Shown: one piece after another, positions 44,992 to 51,931 of the stretch
Position numbering within the stretch: position 1 is the stretch's first letter
How the letters are laid out: each line of letters opens with the position of its first letter
Origin: an uncultured Christensenellaceae bacterium
Lineage (GTDB): Bacteria > Bacillota > Clostridia > Christensenellales > UBA3700
Direction of reading: 5' to 3'
Assembly (NCBI GenBank): GCA_944380285.1
Contig: CALWGZ010000012.1
Coordinates: 1-52,622 of the forward strand
DNA length: 52,622 bases
Translations under genes and position numbers: made by a program
Notes under the pieces: model-generated
What the model saw: only the letters and a program-made list of their open reading frames with translations
What the model was told of the DNA's origin: nothing
Databases searched by the model: none

Positions 44992-45696
44992 ATGGGTTAC
45001 TTCATTGCGATAGGAGTTTTGAGCGTGGTGTGCGCAGGCGTCAAGGCGTATTGCGACGTACACAACCACAAACACCGCGAGTTCGTGTTCAAATTGTTCG
45101 CGAGCCTGCTCTTTTTGGCATGCGGTGTGATCGCGCTCCTGTTCAACAAGCAAAGTTTCGATTACGGCATCTTCATTTTGTGCGCGTTGGTGTTCGGCGC
45201 GATCGGCGACATATTGCTGTGTCTCGACGCGTTCTTCCCCGACGGCAGCTATGACGAAAACTTCTTTTCCATCATCGGCACCGCCAACTTCTTTGCCGGG
45301 CACATAATTTATCTCATCCTCTTGTACTACTATGCGCCCATCTCGCAGACGCCCTATCTCCTGCTTGCGCTGCCCGTGCTGCCGCTGGTCATGCTCGCGC
45401 TGATGGTGATGGGCAAGATCACTTTGAGCCGCACAAAGAGCGTGCTGATGCTGTTCTACTTCCTCGTGCTGGGCGGCACGATCGTCGGCGGCGTGTCCTT
45501 TTACTTGGGCAATCCGTCCAAAGCGGGCATCATCGTCATCGTCGCGACCTGCCTGTTCACATTCTCGGACATCATTCTCGGGCTCAAACACTATTGCCCG
45601 GCGGCGCGCATTCCGCATAGGGTCGCGCCCTATTTGGTCATGCTCAGCTATTGCACCGCGCAGGTGCTGTACGCGCTGTCCGTCTTTTATTTTTGA
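44992..45696 (+). CDS. YhhN/TMEM86-family membrane protein (lysoplasmalogenase-like)
   Basis: A 234-residue polytopic protein with about eight hydrophobic helices. It matches the YhhN/TMEM86 family, whose animal members hydrolyse the vinyl-ether bond of lysoplasmalogens. Family residues seen: FGAIGDILLCLDAFFP (acidic residues inside a helix), FAGHIIYLI, and FTFSDIILGLKHY near the end. Anaerobic clostridia make plasmalogens, so such a role is possible but not shown. The ATG at 44992 is chosen by homology and promoter position; no ribosome site is evident. Monocistronic, ending in a bidirectional terminator. Confidence 0.82.
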   Translation: MGYFIAIGVLSVVCAGVKAYCDVHNHKHREFVFKLFASLLFLACGVIALLFNKQSFDYGIFILCALVFGAIGDILLCLDAFFPDGSYDENFFSIIGTANFFAGHIIYLILLYYYAPISQTPYLLLALPVLPLVMLALMVMGKITLSRTKSVLMLFYFLVLGGTIVGGVSFYLGNPSKAGIIVIVATCLFTFSDIILGLKHYCPAARIPHRVAPYLVMLSYCTAQVLYALSVFYF

Positions 45697-45704
45697 TCTC
45701 GAAC

Positions 45705-45741
45705 AAAAAAACACGACCCTCGCGAGAGGGTCGATTTTTTT
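45705..45741. terminator. Bidirectional terminator
   Basis: CGACCCTC-GCGA-GAGGGTCG (45714-45733) is flanked by A-runs on the left and seven T on the right. It ends the YhhN gene on plus and proS on minus. Confidence 0.92.
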
Positions 45742-45756
45742 GACCTGTTTTGGTTT

Positions 45757-47478
45757 TTACGCCTTCAACGCCTGCATTTCGGACTCGATGAGCTTGCCGA
45801 TCTCGGCGACGGCGTCTTCGAGAGCGACGCGCTCGGCGCCCTTTTCGCGGCGAAGTTTGACCTCGACTTTGCCCTCGGCAAGCGTCTTGGGCGAGATGAC
45901 CACGCGGATGGGCATTCCCATGAGGTCGGCGTCGGCAAACTTGACGCCCGCGCCGCAATTGCGATCGTCAAAGAGCACCTCGACGCCCGCCGCCTGCAAG
46001 TCGGCGTACAGCTTGTCAGCCTTTGCTTTGACCGCCTCGTCATCATAGCGCAGCACGCAGACGTGCACCTGCCACGGCGCGACGCTCATCGGCAAGATCA
46101 TGCCGTACTCGTCGTTGGACTCCTGCGCGATCGAACCGATCGCCCTGCCCACGCCGATGCCGTAGCACCCCATGATGGGATTGAACGCGGCGCCGTCGGG
46201 TCCGTTGACAGTCATGTTCATGGACGCGGTGTACTTGGTGCCCAGCTGGAAGATGTTGCCTATCTCGATGCCGTTCTCGACGCGCAGCGTGCCGCCGCAG
46301 ACGGGGCAGCGATGCCCCTCTGCCGCCTTGGCGATGTCGACGAACTCCTTGACGCCGAAGTCGCGGTCGACGTCGACGCCGGCGATGTGATATTCGGGCT
46401 TGTTCGCGCCGGTGACCATGCCGCTCTCGCCTTGGAGCGACTTGTCGAAGACCTTGACGAGCTTGTCCGAAAGCCCTATCGCGCCGATGTTGCCGCAGAC
46501 GATGTCCTCGCTGATGCCGCCGTCGTAGGCGACGACGTTCTTGCCGAGCGCCTTTTTGAGTTTCGCCTCGTTGACCTCGAGATCACCTCTGATGAACGCG
46601 ACGACCAGCTCGTCCGCACTGCCCTTGACCGCATAGACGACCGCTTTGACCGTCTTGCTCGCGGGGATGTTCAGTCTCTTGCACACCTCTTCGATGGTCT
46701 TGTCCTCGCCGGTGAAGATCTCGTGCGCGTCCTCTTCGACGCGCTCGCCCTTGGCGATGACCGAGGTCGCAACCTCCATATTTGCGCGGTAATCGCAGTC
46801 GTTGCAGAACACGATGCTGTCCTCGCCGTCGGGGGTGATCAGCATGAACTCGTGCGCGATCGAACCGCCCATCATGCCGCTGTCCGACTTGACGTCGACA
46901 AAGTTTTTGAGCCCGATGCGCTTGAAAATGCGATAGTAGGCGTCATACATGCGGTAGTAGTACTTCTCGAGGTCGGCATAGTCGGTGTGGAAGGAATAGG
47001 CGTCCTTCATCGTGAACTCGCGCACGCGGATGAGCCCGCCGCGCGGTCTCGCCTCGTCGCGGAACTTGGTCTGCAATTGATAGATCATGATCGGCAGTTG
47101 CTGATAGCTGGACACGGTGTGGTTGACAAGGTGCACCGCCGCCTCTTCGTGCGTCATGCCGAGAAGCATATCTCTGCCGCCCCTGTCCTTGAAGCGCACC
47201 ATCTCGTCGCCTATCGACGAATATCTGCCCGACTGCTCCCACAGCTCGCGCGGCATCACGACCGGGAACAGCACTTCCTGCCCGTCCTCGGCGTCCATCT
47301 CTTCGCGAATGATCTTTTGGATCTTTTGACTCATCTTCTGGCAGGGCATCGTCATCGTGTAGATGCCGCCCGCGACCTGCTTGATGAAGCCGGCGCGGAT
47401 CAGAAGGATATGGCTTTTGATCTTTGCGTCCTGAGGGACCTCTTTCATCCTCTCGCAGACGAGTTTGCTGACTAACAT
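45757..47478 (-). CDS. proS: Proline-tRNA ligase (bacterial long form)
   Basis: A 573-residue class II synthetase that charges tRNA-Pro, of the bacterial type with an inserted YbaK-like editing domain that clears Ala-tRNA-Pro. The start MLVSKLVCERMKEVPQDAKI and motif 1-2 region (FPVVMPRELWEQSGRY; TKFRDEARPRGGLIRVREF) are standard. The editing insertion lies at about 225-390, motif 3 is GCYGIGVGRAIGSIAQE, and the anticodon domain closes the protein. GAGG lies five bases before the ATG at 47478. It has its own promoter; I see no T-box. Confidence 0.97.
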   Translation of the reverse strand: MLVSKLVCERMKEVPQDAKIKSHILLIRAGFIKQVAGGIYTMTMPCQKMSQKIQKIIREEMDAEDGQEVLFPVVMPRELWEQSGRYSSIGDEMVRFKDRGGRDMLLGMTHEEAAVHLVNHTVSSYQQLPIMIYQLQTKFRDEARPRGGLIRVREFTMKDAYSFHTDYADLEKYYYRMYDAYYRIFKRIGLKNFVDVKSDSGMMGGSIAHEFMLITPDGEDSIVFCNDCDYRANMEVATSVIAKGERVEEDAHEIFTGEDKTIEEVCKRLNIPASKTVKAVVYAVKGSADELVVAFIRGDLEVNEAKLKKALGKNVVAYDGGISEDIVCGNIGAIGLSDKLVKVFDKSLQGESGMVTGANKPEYHIAGVDVDRDFGVKEFVDIAKAAEGHRCPVCGGTLRVENGIEIGNIFQLGTKYTASMNMTVNGPDGAAFNPIMGCYGIGVGRAIGSIAQESNDEYGMILPMSVAPWQVHVCVLRYDDEAVKAKADKLYADLQAAGVEVLFDDRNCGAGVKFADADLMGMPIRVVISPKTLAEGKVEVKLRREKGAERVALEDAVAEIGKLIESEMQALKA

Positions 47479-47507
47479 TTTTGCCTCACAAAAATTGATG
47501 TAATGCA

Positions 47508-47536
47508 ATTATAACGCATACGCGCGCGATTGGCAA
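47508..47536 (-). promoter_or_regulatory. proS promoter
   Basis: TTGCCA (47536-47531) and TATAAT (47513-47508) on the minus strand, spacer 17 with CGCGCGCG after the -35. It closely resembles the glyA promoter. Confidence 0.85.
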
Positions 47537-47599
47537 GCAATCGGCGGCGATAGTGCAAAATCGTAGCCCGATCGACATCGGATCATATGAAAATCTGCT

Positions 47600-47710
47600 C
47601 ATTTGCTCTGCACTTTTATGTTCATAGGAGAATGTCGCCATACCGTCATAAGACCGTATCGGCGCGCGGACATATCCGATATGTTCGTATGACGATATGT
47701 TCGTCAAAAG
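47600..47710. repeat. Degenerate short repeats upstream of proS and transketolase
   Basis: The motif ATATGTTCGTATGAC and close variants recur (TATGTTCATAGGAG; GATATGTTCGTATGAC; GATATGTTCGTC), with the near-palindrome CATATCCGATATG. The minus strand reads open for 73 codons with repeated SYEH/SYD, but there is no ribosome site, so I treat it as repeat DNA. Confidence 0.5.
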
Positions 47711-47748
47711 ATTAACGCAAATTCACCTCAAATTGACCGCAATTTTTT

Positions 47749-47777
47749 TTGAAAACGCTTCCCTTTTATGCTATAAT
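47749..47777 (+). promoter_or_regulatory. Transketolase operon promoter
   Basis: TTGAAA (47749-47754) and TATAAT (47772-47777), spacer 17. Confidence 0.85.
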
Positions 47778-47793
47778 AAATGCGGAGGCCGAT

Positions 47794-48618
47794 ATGGACA
47801 AACAAAAAGTCAAATTTCTCAACGACAAAGCCGACAACATCCGCAAGCTGATCATCGAGATGATCGGCAGACTCGGCGTCGGTCACGTCGGAGGCTCGCT
47901 CTCTATTGTCGAGCTTTTGACCGTACTCTACTATGACAAGGCGAAGGTCGACCCCGCCCGTCCGGACGATCCCGACCGCGACCGCATCGTGCTCAGCAAG
48001 GGTCATGCCGGTCCTGCGCTCTATTCGGTGCTCGCCGACAAGGGTTACTTCCCGATGAGCAAGATCCGCACCCTCAACCAGCCCGGCACCGATCTGCCGT
48101 CCCATTGCGACATGAACAAGACGATCGGCGTCGACATGACCGCCGGTTCTCTGGGGCAGGGTCTGAGCTGCGCGGTGGGCATGGCGCTTGCCGGCAAGAT
48201 CGACAAAAAGGACTACCACGTCTATGCGATCATCGGCGACGGCGAGTCGCAGGAAGGTCAAATTTGGGAGGCGATGATGTACGCCGGCAATATGGGTCTC
48301 GACAACCTCACGATCTTCCTCGACAACAACAAGATGCAGATCGACGACTACACCGCCAACATCAACAGCGTGGAGCCGTTTGACAAAAAGTGCGAGGCGT
48401 TCAATTTGCGCTCCGAGCGCGTCGACGGTCACGACGTCAAGGCGATCGCCGAGGCGATCGACCGCGCGCATGCCGCAAAGGGCAAATGCACATGCATCGT
48501 CCTCGACACCGTCAAGGGACACGGCGTCCCGTTCGCGGTGAGCAAGGGCGTCGGCAGCCACAGCTTCTCCATTTCCGAAGCCGAGTGGCGCGAATTCTGC
48601 GGCAAGGAGGAGGACTGA
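47794..48618 (+). CDS. Transketolase, N-terminal subunit
   Basis: A 274-residue thiamine-diphosphate-binding subunit of a split transketolase, which moves two-carbon units in the pentose phosphate pathway. Visible motifs: GHVGGSLSIVELL, LSKGHAGPALYSVLADKG, TAGSLGQGLSCAVGMALA and the ThDP/magnesium signature IIGDGESQEGQIWEA...DNNKMQID. GGAGG lies five bases before the ATG at 47794. Split transketolases are common in clostridia and archaea. The partner gene follows after one base. Confidence 0.95.
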   Translation: MDKQKVKFLNDKADNIRKLIIEMIGRLGVGHVGGSLSIVELLTVLYYDKAKVDPARPDDPDRDRIVLSKGHAGPALYSVLADKGYFPMSKIRTLNQPGTDLPSHCDMNKTIGVDMTAGSLGQGLSCAVGMALAGKIDKKDYHVYAIIGDGESQEGQIWEAMMYAGNMGLDNLTIFLDNNKMQIDDYTANINSVEPFDKKCEAFNLRSERVDGHDVKAIAEAIDRAHAAKGKCTCIVLDTVKGHGVPFAVSKGVGSHSFSISEAEWREFCGKEED

Positions 48619-48619
48619 T

Positions 48620-49561
48620 ATGCAAGATGTCAAAGAGATGCGCGAAGTATATTGCGACAGCCTGATCGAAATGGCGGCGACCGACCCGAGGATCGTCGTC
48701 GTCGAGGCGGACCTGATGAATTGCATCAAGACCGGTCCGTTCAAGAAGGCGTACCCCGACCGCTTCTTCGACGTAGGCGTCGCCGAGGCGAATATGATCG
48801 GCATTTCCGCCGGGCTTGCGACCTGCGGCAAGATCCCCTTCTGCTCCTCGTTCGGTACGTTCGCGACCCGTCGCTGCTATGACCAGATCTTCATCTCGGT
48901 CGCTTACAGCAAACAAAACGTCAAGATCGTCGGCACAGATCCCGGCATCGCCGCCGAGATCAACGGCGGCACCCATATGCCCTTTGAGGATATGGGCATC
49001 ATGCGCGGCATCCCCGGCATGGTCTGCGTCGAGCCGACCGATTGCGCGATGCTCAAATCGCTGATGCCTCAGATCGTCGAACACAAGGGTCCCGTCTATA
49101 TCCGCCTGTTCCGCAAAAAGACGGAAAAGGTCTTTGAGGACGGCGCGGCGTTCGACCTGTTCAAGGCGTTCACTCTGCGCAAAGGCTCCGACGTCACTAT
49201 CGTGGCGAGCGGCATCATGGTCTCGCGCGCGCTCGAAGCCGCCGACCTGCTCAAAGAGCGCGGCATTTCCGCCGAGGTCATCAACGTCTACACCTGGAAG
49301 CCCATCGACGAAGAGACGATCGCAAAGTCTCTTGCCAAGACAGGCGCCGCGGTCGTCGCCGAGAATCACAACGTGTTCAACGGCTTGACAAGCGCGGTCT
49401 CCGAAGTCGCCGCAAAACTTTGCCCCGTCCCCGTCGAGAGCGTCGCCGTCAAAGATCAATTCGGCGAAGTGGGCAAGATGCCCTACCTCTCCGACCGCTA
49501 CGGACTCAATGTCGGCAACATCGTCGACGCGGCGATCAAGGCGACGAAACGTAAAATTTGA
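48620..49561 (+). CDS. Transketolase, C-terminal subunit
   Basis: A 313-residue partner subunit with the pyrimidine-binding and C-terminal transketolase domains. Key spots: VEADLMNCIKTGPFKKAYP, FFDVGVAEANMIGISAGLA (with the ThDP-activating Glu), CSSFGTFATRRCYDQI, and the C-terminal VTIVASGIMVSRALEAADLL. GGAGG precedes the ATG at 48620. Both halves together equal one normal transketolase, and they share promoter and terminator. Confidence 0.95.
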   Translation: MQDVKEMREVYCDSLIEMAATDPRIVVVEADLMNCIKTGPFKKAYPDRFFDVGVAEANMIGISAGLATCGKIPFCSSFGTFATRRCYDQIFISVAYSKQNVKIVGTDPGIAAEINGGTHMPFEDMGIMRGIPGMVCVEPTDCAMLKSLMPQIVEHKGPVYIRLFRKKTEKVFEDGAAFDLFKAFTLRKGSDVTIVASGIMVSRALEAADLLKERGISAEVINVYTWKPIDEETIAKSLAKTGAAVVAENHNVFNGLTSAVSEVAAKLCPVPVESVAVKDQFGEVGKMPYLSDRYGLNVGNIVDAAIKATKRKI

Positions 49562-49582
49562 CAGCTCAAACATCAAAAAGTC

Positions 49583-49616
49583 ATCGGACGCGGCAAGACG
49601 CCGCGTCCGATTTTTT
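49583..49616 (+). terminator. Transketolase operon terminator
   Basis: ATCGGACGCGGC and GCCGCGTCCGAT form a 12-pair stem (49583-49611) followed by a run of T. Confidence 0.95.
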
Positions 49617-49829
49617 ATGCGACGATTGCTCCCCTTTGAAAAACGGCGACTTAACGAAAATTGTTGTGTTCGCCTTGTCAAGACATCTGTTCGCTTTTTT
49701 TGAAAATTTTACTATGCTTTGATCTCTGTCATCTATCCGCATTATAATACTTTTTCATATTGCGTGTAATTTAAGTGCTAGCATTTGACCGCAAATTTGT
49801 TGTCGCTTGGCAGCAAGCCGCGAAACGCG
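49617..49829. other. Intergenic DNA with a TTGTCAAG motif and a TTTGACCGC copy
   Basis: The dispersed motif occurs at about 49674-49710. A first TTTGACCGC appears at 49784, ahead of the tandem array. No gene seen. Confidence 0.5.
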
Positions 49830-50113
49830 GACGTTTGACCGCGAAGAAGCGAGCAAATAGCAAAGCGCAAATGGATATTGGTGCTGATTGATCAATTCCC
49901 GGATTCAATAGACACAAGACCGCCTCGGCGGACGTTTGACCGCGAAGAAGCGAGCAAATAGTAAAGCGTAAATGGATATCGTTGTTGATTGATTTATTTT
50001 CGGATTGCGGTCGTTTGACCGCGAAGAAGCTAGCAGATTGCGGAGCGCAAATGGATATTGGTGTTGATTGATTGTTTCCGGTTTCAATAGACACAAAACC
50101 GCCTCGCGCAGAC
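49830..50113. repeat. Tandem array of about 101-bp units
   Basis: Units start at 49830, 49931 and 50010 with GACGTTTGACCGCGAAGAAG (third: GTCG...). Unit lengths are 101, 79 and about 101 bases; the middle one lacks about 22 bases near its end. Each contains AAATGGATAT and a TTGATTGA-type stretch. A fourth start at 50111 leads into the palindromic element. The GTTTGACCGC start is shared with that element's ends. The minus strand reads open across the array but looks non-genic. Confidence 0.85.
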
Positions 50114-50247
50114 GTTTGACCGCATAGAAGGGTGCAGATTTGCGCCGTAAAGGTTGCGAGAGGGGCGACCCAGTGTACTTGAAGGTACACGGTCGCCCCC
50201 GAGACGTTCTTATAGGCGCTAAGGTGCGCCCTTATATGCGGTCAAAC
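50114..50247. repeat. 134-bp palindromic element (full copy)
   Basis: Terminal inverted repeats of about 33 bases: GTTTGACCGCATAGAAGGG at the left and the complement of GTTTGACCGCATATAAGGG at the right. The centre (50162-50199) is a nine-pair stem GGGGCGACC/GGTCGCCCC around an inner GTGTAC/GTACAC hairpin; GGCGC/GCGCC adds a third. There is no open frame for a transposase. The right end touches the stop codon of the minus-strand gene at 50248. A partial copy is at 1-85. Confidence 0.85.
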
Positions 50248-51873
50248 TTATTTCTTTTCTTCTACAGTGGTGTCCTCAAGCACATTGGACGTATTGCAGA
50301 AGTTCTTGACCGATTCGAGCGCGCTCTCCGCGGACGCTCTGGTCTTGTAGCCCTCACCGACGCCGTACAGCGAACCGTCAGCCTTGAACAGCTTGTAGCG
50401 GAACGTGCCGTTCTTCTCGGAGTCGATGGTCGACGTGCCGTTGTTGATCGTGTTGCGGAACACCTCGATCTGCTTGGCGCGCGGCTTGATCTTGAAGCTC
50501 TCGCTCTCGTACAGCACCTGTCCGTTGTTCGCCTTGAGCTGGAACTTGTACGGTCTGTCGGGGTTGAGGTCGTCCTTGATGACGACGAACTTGCCCTTGG
50601 GGCTGTCGGTGTCGGGAGCCTCGAACAGCACGGTCACATTGGACGGCGCAGCTTCCTTGGCTTCTTCCTTCTTGGGCTCTTCCTTCTTGGGAGCGGCTTT
50701 CTTTGCCGCAGGCTTTTTGGCGTCGGACTTCTTAGCCGCGGGTTTCTTGTCGGCGGCTTTCTTTGCCGCAGGCTTCTTTGCGGGAGCCTTCTTTGCCGGC
50801 TTCTCCTTGACAGGTGCAGCGGCGGCGACTTCTTCTTCGGCAACAGCCTCCGGAGCAGCTTCGGCGACAGCCTCTTCTGCGGGAGCAGCCTCTTCGACCG
50901 GAGCCTCTTCGGCAACTGCCTCTTGCTCCTCTTCGGCAACAGGCTCTTCGGCGGCAACTTCTTCGACCGGAGCCTCTTCGATCGCGGCGGGAGCCTCGTC
51001 GGACGGGGTCTGCTCTTCGGCAGCCTCAGCCTCGGCGATCGCCTGCTCCTCTTGCGGAGTCTCGGCGAGCGGCTCTTCGGTCACGACTTCTTCGACGGGG
51101 GTAGCCTCTTCGACAGCTTCGGCGACCTCTTCGACAGCCTCTTCGGATTGAGCTTCTTCGACAGCGGTCTCTTCGGCAGGAGCCTCCTCGGCGACCGTGA
51201 CGGGAGCCTCTTCGGCGACGGCTTCGTCGGCAACGACGGGAGCCTCGACGGCAGCGGTCTCATCGACAGCGACAGCGGTCTCGTCCGCAGCGGCGGCTTC
51301 TTCCTTCTTCTTAGCGAACAACTTGTTGTTCATGATGACGAACTTCTCCATCAAGAACACGATCAGGAAGTCGGGGATGGAATAGGTGATGACGGTCACC
51401 ATGCCTGCCCAGCTTTCGGGCACGCCGATACCGATCCAGAAGTTTTGAATGGGGGCAGCGATGAACGTCTCGGCGACGATCAAAGCAACACACATGATCA
51501 CATAGACCGAAAAGCTGAAAGCCAAATTGTTGACAGCGGCAAAAGTCTTCTTGCGGTTGAGAATGTACGAGATGACCTTGGCGACAATGTTCGCGACCAA
51601 ATACGCGATGAATCCTGCAAGCGTCAACGAGTCGAGACCGACTTTGATAAATTCGCCTTCGTTTGCGACACCGCAAAGCGCAAGCAGATCATCGCCGAAT
51701 TGCGCAATGATCATTTGAAGCGCAAACGCGATAAGGCTCATCACGATGAACCAAATAAATTGTACAAAGCCGTGAGGTTTCTTCGCGGGCTTTTCGGCAG
51801 TCGCCTCGGCGGCGCCTTCTTCGGGCACGGAAGTCTCTTCTTTGACTTCGGTGTCGGGTTTCATTTCTTCCAT
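50248..51873 (-). CDS. GtrA-like membrane domain fused to Glu/Ala- and Lys-rich linkers and DUF1508 repeats
   Basis: A 541-residue mosaic protein. Residues 36-175 form four hydrophobic helices with a GtrA-like pattern (FIAYLVANIVAKVISYILNR, then KKTF). Residues about 190-370 are a long Glu/Ala/Val-rich linker. About 370-405 is a Lys/Ala/Pro run of histone-H1 type (KKAPAKKPAAKKAADKKPAA). The end carries two DUF1508 (YegP-like) units (about 427-460, GKFVVIKDDLNPDRPYKFQL, and about 488-525). The basic and DUF1508 parts should face the cytosol. GGAGG is close to the ATG at 51873. The stop abuts the palindromic element. Function unknown. Confidence 0.8.
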   Translation of the reverse strand: MEEMKPDTEVKEETSVPEEGAAEATAEKPAKKPHGFVQFIWFIVMSLIAFALQMIIAQFGDDLLALCGVANEGEFIKVGLDSLTLAGFIAYLVANIVAKVISYILNRKKTFAAVNNLAFSFSVYVIMCVALIVAETFIAAPIQNFWIGIGVPESWAGMVTVITYSIPDFLIVFLMEKFVIMNNKLFAKKKEEAAAADETAVAVDETAAVEAPVVADEAVAEEAPVTVAEEAPAEETAVEEAQSEEAVEEVAEAVEEATPVEEVVTEEPLAETPQEEQAIAEAEAAEEQTPSDEAPAAIEEAPVEEVAAEEPVAEEEQEAVAEEAPVEEAAPAEEAVAEAAPEAVAEEEVAAAAPVKEKPAKKAPAKKPAAKKAADKKPAAKKSDAKKPAAKKAAPKKEEPKKEEAKEAAPSNVTVLFEAPDTDSPKGKFVVIKDDLNPDRPYKFQLKANNGQVLYESESFKIKPRAKQIEVFRNTINNGTSTIDSEKNGTFRYKLFKADGSLYGVGEGYKTRASAESALESVKNFCNTSNVLEDTTVEEKK

Positions 51874-51901
51874 ATTTTCCTCCGTCGGAATTTTATACTT
51901 T

Positions 51902-51931
51902 ATTATATCATATGCACGCGCGCATTATCAA
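51902..51931 (-). promoter_or_regulatory. Promoter of the GtrA-like/DUF1508 gene
   Basis: TTGATA (51931-51926) and TATAAT (51907-51902) on the minus strand, spacer 18 with CGCGCG. Confidence 0.75.

Noticed and set aside
47537..47700. A T-box leader for proS
   Set aside because: No T-box sequence (AGGGTGGNACCGCG-like) or specifier/antiterminator layout is present, and the promoter lies only 30 bases before the start codon.
47486..47707. A 73-codon frame with repeated SYEH/SYD residues upstream of proS
   Set aside because: It crosses the proS promoter and ribosome site and reflects short DNA repeats.
49830..50113. Possible CRISPR array
   Set aside because: Whole 101-bp units are repeated with no unique spacers, and there are no cas genes.
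49771..50190. A 139-codon minus-strand frame with repeated SICALLFARFFAVKRP-like peptides
   Set aside because: It is the translation of the tandem DNA repeats and palindrome. It has no ribosome site, and unit 2 is a deletion variant.
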